DNA from: Sphagnum compactum
Lineage: Eukaryota > Bryophyta > Sphagnopsida > Sphagnales
Length of the DNA: 64,000 nt
NCBI GenBank assembly: GCA_965153455.1
Contig: OZ234500.1
Span: 8,556,001-8,620,000 of the forward strand
Reading direction: 5' to 3'
Of the stretch, positions 1 to 11,899 are shown piece by piece (positions within the stretch are counted from its first letter, which is position 1; each line of letters begins with the position of its first letter). The notes under the pieces were generated by a model. The model was given only the letters and a program-made list of their open reading frames with translations, was not told where the DNA came from and made no database searches. Made by a program: the position numbers and the translations under genes.

Positions 1-1044
1 ACCTTTATATGTGGGCTTAATTAATTAGATGCTGTGGAAGGTTTATTTTATTCCTGGTTAGATAATTAATAGTTTCTCTGGGCGTCAAGAATATACAATT
101 TATGTTAGCCTGAACATAAATGAATGATTGTGAATAATCTTGAACTTCTTTTGGCCTCAAATTAGTGCTCTATAACTTAAGTTCCACTAGTACTAAGTAT
201 TCACACCTAGTTTTGTATTGCATCTCAGCAAGATCGAAGGGGTTTGATTAAATATATCCATCGAGGCCATTTGTAACTTATGGATCCACCGTGGTTGAAA
301 CTAAAATAAGATAAAATTCCAAGAGAGGTTAAGTGGTCAGAGACAGAACTGTCAACGACAAGATTTCTAATGGCATAATTAAGCATCGATTAAGTTCCTG
401 AATTGATCTTGCAGCATTATATACTCTGTGTAGTATGCAGATCATCAGGTCCACATGCAGTCGACACTAAAAAAAAATTCCAGCATTTTTAAAAGTAGAT
501 TATGCGTGTACCAGCTATAACTGATATGCAGCTCGCACTTACAAAAGGATCCCAGTAAATTTCAAAGACATACGCGGTACATGGGGTTGGCACACATGAA
601 TTCAGCAGCACTATTATATAATATCATATTAATATGGATCCAATGCTGATCCCAATATGGACAAAGGTCGAAGAATCGCAATATGGCGATCCTCATCTCA
701 GCTAGATATTGTAGTAGCTATATATACGTCTACGCAAGTAGCTTGGGGCTAAAATCTCTAGTGCAAATTACTTGCTTGTTGCATATTATATCCTAATCGG
801 ATCTATAAGGGCTCACAACACAAAGAAAAAAAAAAAACCAGGACATCGAGTAAGCAACATGAGTGATTGATTGTGGCTACACTCTGCTAGCTGTAGACTC
901 TAGTGAAATCACGACGCCAAAATCTTGCGGGAGACAAATTTTGCTTCTCTTTAACTACCCCAATTTCAACTTCTTTAAGATGCTGGATCGTGACAGAATT
1001 AGCAGCTCATGGTGCAACACCCTCATCAATGGCAACCTCATGGA

Positions 1045-1545
1045 TCAATAACCATTGCCGCAATAGGGACAAGGTAAAGTCTTGCAGCGATGGGTATCTG
1101 GGTAGCTGAAAATAGGGATGGGATATGATTCATCTGCGTGCGACATTTCAACGGAATTGACCTTCCGGCCTGCATCGATCAATGGCGCCGCCTGTCGCTG
1201 ACCGTAGTACATTGAGCAGGGAAATCTTGTGCCGCGGTGCAGGCGCGTGAGATCTGCAGGAATAGCGATAACAGACGAATAACCATCTGAGGATCCCCCT
1301 CTGCGACTACCACTGGAGTCATCGGCGCCGCCCAGTTGCGGCGAATTGACAAACTCTTGCGCAACTTGAAGATCCCTGTCAGAGGCGAACACAGAAACGT
1401 GCGTACGACCCTGACGTCGACCTCTTCTCGACGATCCGCAATAATCGCATGAAGAACCCGGAGTACACTGGCAGTTGTGTGGCGGATCACCGTAGGTAAT
1501 CACCAGCATAGACTTCTTCTGAGCAGCAATAGTCATGATTGCCAT
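1045..1545 (-). CDS. Cys-rich duplicated-motif small protein, copy 1
   Basis: I do not recognise this 166-residue protein. It has no signal peptide or membrane segment. Cysteines at 25, 27, 33 and 36 (C-x-C-x5-C-x2-C, ending CDYCG) and at 154, 159 and 162 (C-x4-C-x2-C, ending CPYCG) could bind metal. Each cluster follows a Tyr-x-Asp-Pro/Thr-x-His lead, so the two ends look like one motif duplicated. A basic run RRGRRQGR (40-47) follows the first cluster. The middle is Gly/Ser-rich (about 73-90), then comes a conserved YYGQRQAAPLIDAGR block. The frame is intact with one exon. It differs from copy 2 by one codon indel and five substitutions. The start was chosen because the MAI start is shared by all three copies and no upstream in-frame extension is conserved. 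Coding status is supported by conservation with copy 3; function is unknown. Confidence 0.8.
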   Translation of the reverse strand: MAIMTIAAQKKSMLVITYGDPPHNCQCTPGSSCDYCGSSRRGRRQGRTHVSVFASDRDLQVAQEFVNSPQLGGADDSSGSRRGGSSDGYSSVIAIPADLTRLHRGTRFPCSMYYGQRQAAPLIDAGRKVNSVEMSHADESYPIPIFSYPDTHRCKTLPCPYCGNGY

Positions 1546-2043
1546 CTCGTGAGAAGGTAATATGGTGTATGTGTAGGATTCACAAGAAATAAAAAGAGTG
1601 TTACTGGAATCTACGAGATCACTTAAGGGAAGTGTCCACTACACAAGCTTACACCGAAACCGTATCCGGGAACCTCCAGCAATCTCACAAATGGGGAAGA
1701 CGCGAAATTTGCAATTTCAGATCAGAGCTGCATGTACTGTACGGTTCAGAGTACTGGACTTGCACCGGAGGAATTGCTGATTTAATTCCGAGTCGACGGG
1801 ATAAGAGAGGGCAGGCAAGAGACAAAGAATTAGAGCTGGAAGTTGGTCCAACCTGAGCTTGAATGAATCGAGGAAGCCACACTCAGAAAGCAATGCTGGA
1901 GCTTAGAAAGAAAAATTGGAATCTCAGATTAAAGCTGTGTGTATAACTCAGACATTCACTAGACCTGAAGGAGAATTGCTTGGGATATGAGAGGGCAGGC
2001 TGCAGTGAGCATGAGGCGCAACGAAATTAGGGATGAATAGCTT

Positions 2044-2238
2044 ATGAAGAACTTGCCAGTCTCTTCTGGAGTAAGTAGTTTATATAGAGAACTGATCAGT
2101 GCAGCAGCTGCAGCAGATGGTATTACGTCGATCTCTGCACGAAAATTCATTAGAGCTGCTGCAGTGATGATGAGAAGTAATTTCCTGACAATTGAGGCAT
2201 TCGTCGGGCATGACGGGACTACTAGAGATCGCTGCTAG
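2044..2238 (+). CDS. Small divergent ORF, copy 1 (doubtful)
   Basis: A 64-codon frame starting MKNLPVSSG runs opposite to the Cys-rich gene and overlaps its TATA region. The same frame is intact in copy 2 (18191-18385, minus) and, slightly longer, in copy 3 (56665-56874, minus). It contains an alanine run (SAAAAADG) encoded by CAG/CTG-rich DNA and resembles no family I know. Three-copy survival is suggestive, but the frame is short and overlaps promoter sequence, which could be conserved for its own reasons. Confidence 0.2.
   Translation: MKNLPVSSGVSSLYRELISAAAAADGITSISARKFIRAAAVMMRSNFLTIEAFVGHDGTTRDRC
2079..2086 (-). promoter_or_regulatory. TATA box of copy 1
   Basis: On the minus strand this reads TATATAAA in the context CTCTATATAAACT, about 530 bp upstream of the ATG. 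The same element with the same neighbours occurs in copies 2 and 3. A start about 30 bp downstream would give a leader of about 500 nt, possibly containing an intron that cannot be placed from sequence alone. Confidence 0.5.
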
Positions 2239-2960
2239 GCAGCTCATCTTTGGATTCTGAGAAAGTACAGATCAACTAGTACAGGACTAGTCGCCAACAT
2301 CAGTGAAGTTCCAAAATTCGAAGTCCTTGGGGGAGGGAGACCAGATCACTAGTGGAGTGTGACGTTTGTTTAGCAAGATTCCTGTCTGTTGCTTAAGAAA
2401 GATTTGGAAAGTGGATGAGACAAATTAATCAGCAGCTGCAAATCATGGTCGTAGTTCTCGACCAGTGCCATCCTGGGCAAATCTATTACGTTTTTAGGGG
2501 CCACGTTTAAACAAGAATCACGAAGCGATGGTGGGTAACCACGAGAATTGTTTTGTTGTTGTTGTGGGGGAGTCGGAACTAGTGGTGACCCATTGACATT
2601 CTCCTTACAGTAAATGGGATTTTGTCTGAAGTTACGACAAACAACAGTTGTGCTTTCTGGTCGGTCAAAACTACGGAACTTCTCCTCGATTCCAATGTCT
2701 ATTTTTGAGCTTTGTCAAATGTTCTGGCCTCCGGGTACCATTCGTCAAATGCCTAGGTGACGGGGTTGCAGCCTGTACTTGGGACTCTACAATGCCCCTA
2801 AATTATACCCTTCCACAGAGTATTCACGAGTAATTATGAAAATTGAAGAACATATTGAGGCTTTGAAGATCACGCGTGCTAAGCAAATATCAATTATCTA
2901 CAGTTTTCTTTTGGGCTGATCAGTTCTGAGTCTCCAACCTAGATTAATTAAAATAGGGCT

Positions 2961-3382
2961 ACTTGTAGTTTTAAAACTTATAGACCCCAATCAAGCAATT
3001 GAATTTCTAAAACTATGATTACAAGCTTTTGTTGAAAAAAAATCGAATTCCAATAAAAATAACCCCCCACACAAGCATGCGCACCCATCATTCTTCAATC
3101 TAATATGAAATTACTAAAAATCTTTAATAGCTTTATCACACCCCAATATCCTTGATGCAATTCTTTAAAATTGAGACCATCGCACATGGCTATGTCGGTA
3201 GGGTTCACACCTAGTCATCGTTCATTTTTTCTCTTCCATTTTTTATTCTCTAGCCTTAGCATATTTGGACCTTGTTGTCAAACTTGTTCACTGTGTAGGA
3301 TTTTGATTATGCATCTTTGAATTGATAGGATTATGTACGCATGCAAATCAAGTCCTCAAGTTGATGGAATTTTGTTTCAGAA
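2961..3382. other. Unassigned AT-rich DNA
   Basis: No gene or clear repeat is visible here. The stretch begins exactly where inverted-repeat arm 1 ends and leads into a region repeating the words TTGACCAA and AAAATGG. Confidence 0.5.
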
Positions 3383-3654
3383 GGCCAACTTGACCAAAAT
3401 GTCCACATTGATTCAAAGGTATCTCCATTTTGATTACAAGTTTGGGGCATGAAAAACATATGTTACATTTGACCAATACAATTGATTAAAGTGACATTTT
3501 TGACCAAGTATCTAGCCAAAGATTTGGTCAAAATGGACAAATGTCCATCAAAATGGCCATGATTTATTCAAATTAGCCATATTGAATGGATAGAATTTAA
3601 TCAAATTGACCATCTTGATTTGACCCTTAGTCAAATGAACCATACTCATTTGAT

Positions 3655-4905
3655 GATTTAGCCTACTTGTTAAGCCTAGACTACCTACTTAACCTAACCT
3701 AACTAGTAGGTTAAGCTAAGCCTAGACTACCTATCTAGCCTAGCATAATTAATAAGCTAATAGGCTATTTGATAAGTAATAACCTAACTAATAGTTTAGC
3801 TAAATAGCCTAACCAAAACCTATCTAGTAGACTACTTAGGATGTAGCCTAGGACTACTAAATAATTTATAATTAAATAGTGTTAGCCTTCTAGGTAGATA
3901 TCCTAGGTGACCTAGGCATACTAGGTAGACCTATTAACCATGTAGGTAGCCTACTAACCTACGTCTACTATAGGTATGTAGCCTAGGCCTACCAGGTAAA
4001 TAACATAGGCCACCTAGGCCTAACTAAGTAAGTATTTAGCTTAAATAGCTTAGGGTAGCCTAACCTAGGCTTACTACGTTAACCGGTATGTAGCTTAACC
4101 GGAATTATTTAGGTAGGTATTTAGCTTAAATAGCCTATTAGCCTAACCTAGGCCTACTAGGTAGGTACGTAACCTAACCTAGGCCACTTAGGCTACTTAG
4201 GCCACTTAAGCCTACTAGGTAGGTATGTAATTAACTTAGGTTAAGCCACCTAGGCTACAAGGTAGGTAACCTAGCTTAGTATTAAGTAAGTAGCTTAACC
4301 TTAGACCTACTTAACAAGTTAGGCTACCTACCTAATATGTTTAGGCTAAATCTATTAACTATGGGCTAGTAGGTACTTATATAGCCTACTAAATAACATA
4401 GGCATAGGTAGGTATAAGCATAGACTTAATAGGTACCTATAAGGCTTAATAGATTATAACCTACATGTTACCTAAGTACATGCATTTATTAATAGGTACT
4501 TTTTACCTACTTATAACCTACTTGATTATGATTCAAGTTCATTTAGTGCAATATGTTGAAAAACAATTCATGGAAGTTGATTACAATATGTTTGTCCAAA
4601 ATCATGTTTATTACAGTATGTTGTCCAAAAAAAATCACCTTATGGGGTGGTGGTGCAATGGTTAAAGACTTGACTCCTTAATGTGAAAGTGAGGAATTCA
4701 AGTCCCCACACTTACAACCTAGGGTACCTTGGCTACTTAGGTGACCTAAGTAAGTAACCTAGGTTGCAAAGCCTATTAAACCACCTTGCCTTGGCTATTT
4801 GGCTTTGCCTGGGGGCTTAGCCTAACCCAAGTGGCTTGGTCTAACCTAGGTGGCCAAGCTAGGTGGCCTAGCCTAGGCCTAGGACATAAGGTTGGTAGGT
4901 AAATA
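3655..4905. repeat. Degenerate CCTAGG/TAGGTA satellite
   Basis: About 1.2 kb is built almost entirely from short words such as CCTAGG, TAGGTAGG, AGCCTA and CTACCTA in shifting order. These words are partly self-complementary, so the block can fold on itself extensively. The same words recur briefly at 34710-34780 (inside a CACTA-like element) and 61405-61520. The repeat unit is too degenerate to state a fixed period. Confidence 0.8.
4649..4720 (+). repeat. tRNA-derived SINE-like head
   Basis: An A-box-like GGTGCAATGGTTAA is followed at tRNA-like spacing by a B-box-like GGAATTCAAGTCC. The spacing from ATGGTTAA to GTGAGG (23 nt) is the same as in the 14393-14462 copy. It does not fold as a canonical tRNA by eye, so it is called tRNA-derived rather than a tRNA gene. 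Confidence 0.35.
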
Positions 4906-6171
4906 AATAAATTATTTTTGGCATTAATTATTAGGTTTATTAATTAGGTAGGTAGGTAAGATAATTTTTTAATTTTTAATTTTTTTCATATTAATTTTAA
5001 ATAAAATAATTTAAGTAACATATTTTCTAGTTGCTACCCAAATTATATTATTGTCATGGTGGTTTAATAAAAAAAACCTAATAAAAAATACCAACCAAAA
5101 AGACCAAGTGAAAATGGTCGGGTCCAAATCGACTTGTCCAAAATGGCACTTTGGTCAAGTTGGACATGGGGGCAAAAAACCATATGGGGGTTTTTTTACC
5201 AAAATTCTTGGTCCAAAAAGTTGAGATTTCTTGTAATGCATGGTGGTAATAATTGTCTTATGGTTATGTTTGGCTTGAAGGTTCAATACATGTGTAGATA
5301 GCATACATTAGGGCACAACAATGAAAGGTCAAATTTATTAGACCTAAACCTAGAACAAGAGTTAAATAAGCAACAGAATTGGCTGAGATAAAGGAACAGA
5401 TCCTGCACAAATTGAAGCTGTACAGGAAGAAATGAGAGCTTAAAAAGCAATAGCATTAAAGGAGGAGAGAGAGTGTCAAAAGTTATGCCAACAAGAGCGA
5501 AGAGTAAGAATGAGGTGAGAAAATGAAGAAGCTCGAAATTTTGCAACCGTTGATGACGATGATTGGCTTCTAGACGAAATGACCTTGAGAAAAACTCAAT
5601 CGTATTGCAGCTAAGATCGTGTTGTGAGTGACAAAAGAATTAGCAGAAAGTGTTTTTTTAACTTCAAGGCATAAAATAGTCAAAAAGGTTCTCTAACATG
5701 AAGTGATGGCTACACTTTTACCAGAGTACTATCCAAGGCCCCATGAAGCAAAAGCATAACTAACATTCATAAAAAGTTTTTGATCACATTTGGGTTCCAT
5801 GAGAAGTTTGCATTCCAACAATGTACTAGCTCACAAAGGTGTATTATTGGAGGCAACTGTTAACAAGGATGTTTCTAGCAACAGACTTGTTGGTGTCAAA
5901 ACATTTTCAAGATTGTTGGGGACCAAAAGAATGAACATTCATCGTGCCTTAATGTGGCAGCAATTTCTACAAATTTTTGGCATTTCACAATATGACCTTT
6001 CTTAAAGGAAAAAAAGGTTAGATGGGCTTTCAAATGATAACAAAACTCTTGTCCAACTATGGTGGACAAATGAAACACAGGTCAATCCGAATGAGAAGGA
6101 TGTAACTCAAAAGTGCACTGGCCCAAAGTAGCACAAGGAGCATGCAACACATTTTCTTCTTAAAAGTCAAG

Positions 6172-7309
6172 GTAGTGCAAAAGCCTTACAATTATTGATT
6201 AAGTTAACAGTAGTCGTCTCACTTAGTTAATACTTCAAACTCTTAATCAGTTTATTAAAATGTATTAATTTTGTGGATTGAATTGTGAATTGAATTGTTT
6301 GTTTCTGTAGTATTCATATACTGAATATACTTGATACCCTATCCAATTGATGCAATAAGTATAGTTATTTATATCTATGCTTACTACATGGAGAAGATGT
6401 TTGTTGTATGTTATTGTATGTTGATGTATGTTACTGTATGTTGATGTATGTTGCTATATTTTAATATATGTTACTATATATTATTGTATACTACAATATA
6501 GTTACCAACACCTATACTTACTACATGTAGTAAATATCATTACATGTTAGTACATAGAGTGTAAGTATAAGTATATTTACCACCATAATATACTCACCAC
6601 ATGTAGCAGATATTATTAAATGTGTATATAGTGTGTCACTACATAATGCACAAGGTATATCCTCTAGTACTCACTACATGTGATAGGTGTAGTTGTACAT
6701 TGTTTCTGAAATTGGCATACTTCCTATACTATTGTAATTGGTGCATCAAATATATCTTTTGTTCTTGAATACATTTCATTCTATCGGTTACACATTGTTG
6801 ATGAAGTTAACATACTTATTCAAGTACTACATGGTATTATATGCAAATCTAAGTTACATCTCTTGTATAATAGATATTAAATTTATTGTACTAAGCACTC
6901 TTTTAAATGTTGTTGATACCATATTGATGTAGTCAACATACTGAATAGAATACATCTACTATTGTTTGCACATGTTTTGTTGTTGATTTTGGTGTACATT
7001 GTATATTAAGGTATTAATATATCAATGTTAAGTGTAGTAGAGCTCTTCATGCAAGTCAATGCATGCTCATAATATCTAATGCAATTTTTGAGTTTTGTCA
7101 CTTAGTAATTAGATATACATCTATAGCCATAATTTAGTTTAAGGATGTACACCTTGTTATAATTTTGGTAGATTGACCCAGCATCATTTAATACTAGGAA
7201 AAAATCAAGTTGCAAATCATATGGGTATTAATCTCTTGAATTTTACATTTACAATTTCATAAATATAATATGTAACTTCTATGGTTTGGGATGTGTATAT
7301 TGGGTGCAG
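6172..7309 (+). other. Intron of copy A with short repeats
   Basis: The boundaries fit GT...AG: the donor follows the LLKSQ codons and the acceptor GGTGCAG precedes the SFFLQFQLAQPNINIG segment. The same position is split in copy B. The intron includes a 10-bp tandem array (about 6405-6490, unit TGTATGTTGA with variants) and a perfect 16-bp palindrome TTACTACATGTAGTAA at 6518-6533. Relatives of the palindrome lie near 6375, 6597 and 6671. Confidence 0.6.
6405..6490. repeat. 10-bp tandem repeat
   Basis: Roughly nine adjacent 10-mers of the type TGTATGTTRN, decaying to TATATGTTAC-like units toward the right. It sits wholly in the intron of copy A. Confidence 0.7.
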
Positions 7310-8794
7310 ACTAGTTTCTTTCTTCAATTTCAACTTGCTCAACCAAATATCAACATTGGGCAAAGGGCATTTGAAGTTTTGAAGCTTTACTTTGTGAAAC
7401 CATGCAAGGATAGAAACGTGTGTTGTTGTAAATACCATGTAGAACTTGACATATTGAAGCAAGAACTAAACAACAAGGGCCATACTAAAGGGAGCACATC
7501 TTGCCAATTTATGCAATTGTGACTATACTGTATGTACTATGAGTATTGATCAAGGTACATGAGATTGTCAAGCCCATATGAAGGTTTACAAAGGTGTGAC
7601 TCCCTTGTGGGAAGAATGTCTATGCCCAAAACTAGAATTCCAGGAATGGCACAAGTTAGAGTGTCTCATGGGAGAGTGTCCTAATTGTGGAGTTGAAAAG
7701 AAGTTTCCCATTTGTCTTCATGAGTTTTTGCCTTCCATTGATTGGAAAGTATCTTGGAAATGTTTCCAATAAGAGGTTATAGGAATGAATGAGGATGGCA
7801 GACCCAAAAAAAGGTAAAAAAATGTTTCAGAAAAACATCATCCTCCATATTCCTCACCTACTTGCGCCCAAACATCCAAAAGTTTATCAAGCATAATTTT
7901 GTTGCAAGATGGCAGGATTCCCAATACAGAATTTCTATGGATGTATTGCTTTAGGATACTATCCTTTCCCACATTGATTTCGTAGAAAACTATACCTTTG
8001 AGTTCCAAAATGAAATTCAATTGATGCATTGGCTTTCCTTTCAGGTTACAATTTTAGTACATATCACCTTTAGGGTTGACCCAATGAGTGGACCAAGGAT
8101 TGATGAGAGAAAAATTATCAAAGAAACTCACTTCTATATTTCAAATGATAGGGAACATGATACATTTTGTACAACATTGCTTCATGAAGCACTGGCAATG
8201 GTTGTTAGATTAAGGAATTAGACTTGGCCAACATTGGGCATGGTTAGATGGGTTCAAAGGTCAGTTAAGGGCTACAGAGCCATGTAATTTGTGTGTAGGT
8301 ACCCAGGATTCTCTAATGGGTGTAAAATGAATTGGAGTTTTTTCAGCACGAGACACAAAAAAGGGGAATGGGATGGTGCAAGTGTTGTAATGAAGAGGGC
8401 CTTGAGGATGGAGCAATGTTGTAATCCAGATAGGAAGCTCCAAAATGCACAAGATTGTGTTGATTTCCTCACTAGCACAATGTCCACTCGAACACCTAGC
8501 TCATGTGCCACACCTCAATCAGCTGTATCCATATTTTTTTGGAATGTGCAGCCAGAGCAAGTTGGCAAGTCCAACCCACATGCTCGTGAAAATATTCCAA
8601 GATCAAAGGAATTCCATTCCATCCATGTTTTTTGCCCTTCTGATCAAACAAGGCTCATGGTGAGGCCTCTTGCCTGTGTTGCTTGTTTTGAAAGTGAGTG
8701 GCACAATTGTGGGAATCAAAGTCATGTCCAACAATGGGGACTTATCAAATTGCAACCCAAAGACACACAATTTGTGTGGGTGAAAACTCTTTAA

Positions 8795-9071
8795 GGTGTA
8801 TTAGTCAGGATGAAAAGGAGGATCTCCTTTCTTTAATCATGTTTTGAAAAAATTCTCTAATTGAAAGGATCTAGACCGTCAATTTGAATTGATTGACCCA
8901 TTACATTGAACCATGCACACGCGCTAATTTGAACTTACCATCTCCAAGGCGTGTGCTTTGCTTTCATTGTCATTTAGGTCCAGTTTAGCCCCCTAAACCT
9001 TAATCACCTTCCCACGTTCCTTTGCTGCAACTTGCTCCACACCATAACCAAAGCTTACCATCATAGTTGGT
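8795..9071. other. Spacer between two decayed genes
   Basis: No gene is seen. A short self-complementary word AAAGGAGATCCTCC-like is present near 8815-8835 (AGGAGGATCTCCTTT). Confidence 0.4.
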
Positions 9072-11560
9072 ATGTCATCTCATTCAACCTTTCAAGCTTT
9101 TCCACACCAAAATTTTTGTGAGCTTTGTGCACGCATGAATGACATCCTTAGGTTGAATGAAGAAGAATTTTCAAGATGGATAAGAGAGGAATTTGACTGG
9201 ATAATTGAAAGGTTAGAGTGGTTTCGACAGTTAAACAATTGGAGTGTGAACTATTGGGAACATAGACAGGACTTGTTTGTAAACCTAGAGCGGTACCCAT
9301 CGCCACCATATTCTCTAGAGAATTTTGGTGAGTTTGTTGACTCTGGTGTAAGTAGCCCTTTAAGCAATGAAGAAACCAACACTTGTGCACTTCATCGAAG
9401 ATCAATGTGAGAGGATTTAGGGAAGGTCGAATTTTGATGTGGAACGCTGTAAGTTTCAACATTTTGCTTCAACTTCCTAATGCACCCTATGCATACAAGT
9501 CCTTCTTGTATTTACTAGGACTTAGTCCTAAACGACTTGAAGAGTTTCTTGAAGGACATACTTCCTAGTTCCTTTCATACCTTCAACTAAGGCTTCCAGT
9601 AGCAAAAAGATGTTTGTCATGGTCACAATACGAAAAATGTATTTCTATTGAATTGTTTCCTTTTCATTTGTTAGATACATTCGTATTTCCAAGTAGCACT
9701 GTTCTTGAAGAACATATTTGTGCATACAATTCTAGTCATAACATTATTCAGTATCCTTTGCACACATTAATGTTGACACAAAATTTTGCTTACAAAGGCA
9801 AAGTTTCTATTTTTTTGTGGTTGAAAAAGGAGACCCGTTGGTTTTTTTGGTGGAAGGTGTATATAATTATGGCTCACCGATTCTTCTCAACGCATGGAGA
9901 ATCAAACAAGTCTAGGTGAATTTAAGTGGGTTTGCTTCAAATTTAGAATTCAATCTAACATTGGCTGGTTTCTGTACATTTGATATTCTTCACATTGTTT
10001 TAGGGTTTGAAGTATAATGCATCATTTTGTTTGTAGAAAATTCTATTACTTTACATAATTTTCTTGACTTTTGGGAAGTGATGGTTATGGGTTCCTTATA
10101 CTTGCATTGACAAGGTTATTGGTGGTCTTGTTGCAAGTTTAAGGTTTACGATTGTCTATTTGGGCAAGATGGTCTTAGTCTCTGGAACTTGCAGGAAGCT
10201 CAAAAAAAAAGACATAAACTATGGTAGAAGTGAAATGGCATATTGGACAACGGTCATGAAACTGCCCAGATTTGGAATAGAACCCAAGAAACTAGTTGCA
10301 AAAGGGCATATCACCCTTAATGAGGTTGCAGATGTATTTGGTGTTAAGAAAGCTAATGGTTACAAATCAAACAACCCAAAGTTTGATCCTGAAATGAAGA
10401 TGTGAGCTAAAGAATTGTATTTCAAATTCTACCATACTAATGAAAGAATCATGAATAATGAGTTTGGACACAAACTCTATTGGGGGATTGTGGCAGAGCG
10501 TAAGGTTGTACCTATGAACTGGATGTCCCTTGGTTTAGAGGTTGCAAAGGAAAAAACTTGAAGAGGATTCAAGGGTGCTCAAATTATAAAGCCCCACACT
10601 GGTATAGTCCACAATGATGCTATTGTGAAGATGGAAGGGGTTGCTATTGGGTCTTTGAGCATGCATAAGCCTAAAACATATGTTCATGGTTTGACTATGG
10701 TAGCAAATTGTGGAAAAAGACCAATTGGTTTCACCAAGGAAAAGATTTCTAGAGTTGAGGAGCTACATTTACTAAAGAAGGTGGAGTTAGTAGTTGTGAA
10801 GTCATCCATTGCAAATGTTTTGCAACAAAAGTCTAATCTTGAAGCAAAGGTGAAGCACTTTTGTTCTCAAATGGAGGACAGAGAGATAGCCTATGCTGAA
10901 GCTAAGATGGAGATGGAGATTACAATGGGCAAGTTTTCAGGCCAAAACACACATGTAAAACATTTGTAAGTAGCTCTAACGAATATTTCAAATGAAGATA
11001 AGGGGTTAGAAGGATTGCAAACTTCTATTAAATTGCATCTTGACAAGCTAGATGGGCTTAGCCGTGAGGTGGATTATCATACTAAAGCTGCTAGAATATT
11101 GGACCAACATGCCCGGCTTAGAGCTTCTTCATAGCACAATACATGTAAAGAATATGAAGATATTGATTCTAACATTACTAAGGCTATTATGGAATCTGTC
11201 CAAAGCCAATTAGAGCATATGCACTTAGGGTTTGGAGTTTGCACCTTTCCTTTGCCCATTGTGCACCCCAATAAACAAGATGAAGACCAAAAGAGCTTCA
11301 TATTAGTCAAGACTTGCCCACTGTGTCAAGAATAGTTTCATGCAAATGACATTGTTGTTGCATCTTGTGGGCATACTTATCACCCATTTTGTTTATTTTC
11401 TCATCTCCAGACTTCAACATGTTCTGTGGTGGAATTTTTTCATGAGCCAATGCATCTTGATTGGTGGGTGAGTATGGGGTTAGGTCCTTTGTCAACTGAA
11501 CAAAAAGTAGTAGTTGTTCAATTGAACTTGGCGGAGCAACGAAAGAAGTGGCTATAACAA
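9072..11560 (+). pseudogene. Decayed multi-exon gene with C-terminal RING-like finger
   Basis: Three readable stretches look like one gene. First, 9072-9410 (SSHSTFQAFPHQNF...) shifts frame near 9380 and continues to 9919 with one stop. A likely intron of about 9914-10036 (GTGAAT...TTGTAG) follows. A stretch ending LWNLQEAQKK then shifts frame at a run of nine A (10202-10210) into 10160-11560. That last part stays in a single frame for 1.4 kb with stops only at 10403, 10559, 10967, 11132, 11333 and about 11556. It contains Lys/Glu-rich likely coiled-coil segments and ends with CPLCQ...ASCGHTYHPFC, the core of a RING-type zinc finger. It lies directly downstream of copy A on the same strand, so it may be cargo or a second gene of that element. 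Product name unknown. Confidence 0.55.
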
Positions 11561-11899
11561 AAATCTAACATCCTTTCCCAACAAGGTAAATATTTGCACC
11601 AAGTTGCCTCGAATGCATAGAGCATGTTAGCTTCTATTTTCATTGAAGTGTTTGTCAAATTTTTGCATTAGCTTTCAACCATTCCTTGAATTCACAAATG
11701 TGATTTTGATATTGAACATGGCAATTTCCTTTAAGAACATGTTTCCTTCCTTAAAATAACATTCATCCTGTTGTGAGTGGCATTTTCTTGCATAGTACTT
11801 ATGTTGGAGTGGGATATTATGTAAACAGGTTCCTACAAAAGACTTTGGGCTAGAACCAAGTTGTGGTCACAGTGTCTACTATTGCCCCTTAATGCTACA

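Larger units (their letters stand above)
1..2960. repeat. Large inverted repeat, arm 1 (copy 1 locus)
   Basis: This arm is nearly identical, in reverse complement, to 17468-20423. Base 1 pairs with about 20423, so the outer end of the repeat may lie beyond the window. The inner end is sharp: both arms share ATTAAAATAGGGCT and then diverge after 2960. Differences are scattered substitutions and small indels. The arm holds the copy 1 gene, its TATA box and its flanks. The inner junction has no obvious transposon terminus. Read directly from the sequence; a recent inverted segmental duplication is inferred. Confidence 0.93.
3383..5164. mobile_element. Candidate fold-back/TIR element around CCTAGG satellite
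   Basis: The left edge reads CCAACTTGACCAAAATG. The right edge, in reverse complement, reads CCAACTTGACCAAAGTG. Between them are the CCTAGG satellite, a tRNA-like head and an AT-rich block. No open frame or target duplication was identified. The ordering (short-unit satellite, tRNA-like head, AT-rich block) is repeated near 13826-14700, which suggests a non-autonomous DNA transposon family. Confidence 0.35.
5320..8794 (+). pseudogene. Decayed two-exon transposon-like gene, copy A
   Basis: This is a broken frame with stops and frameshifts, but its blocks align with copy B (32740-39285). Exon 1 (to about 6171) ends with a block reading WWTNETQVNPNEKDVTQK then HKEHATHFLLKSQ. An intron of about 6172-7309 (GTAGTG...GGTGCAG) follows. 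Exon 2 has IGQRAFEVLK, CCCKYHVEL, a Cys/His block (CPK...EWHKL...C..GECPNCG), HITFRVDP, HFYISNDREHD, FSNGCKMNWSFF, KKGEWDGASVVMKRALRMEQ, and a C-terminal WNVQPEQVGK region. The SDG/FK...HGKG..DG....K layout recurs in uncharacterised transposon-derived proteins of plants and animals; I cannot name the superfamily securely. The frame is not functional. The stretch 7773-8030 is readable only across frames (ARWQDSQYRISMD, ENYTFEFQNEIQ). Confidence 0.75.

Noticed and set aside
1179-1490. A 103-codon frame overlapping the Cys-rich gene in another phase, also open in copy 2 (18936-19247).
   Set aside because: The corresponding frame in copy 3 is shortened to 73 codons with a changed end, while the main frame stays intact in all three. 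It is a shadow frame preserved by the recent duplication.
8272-8511. A 79-codon minus-strand frame and its neighbour at 8261-8452.
   Set aside because: Both are antisense to the conserved WDG....K.AL block of copy A and have no relative in copy B.
10160-11560. In-frame stops read as possible sites of RNA editing or stop-codon reassignment.
   Set aside because: Stop-removing editing is known in organelles of some ferns and lycophytes, but this DNA has nuclear transposons and introns, and the neighbouring genes use normal stops. Decay is the simpler reading.
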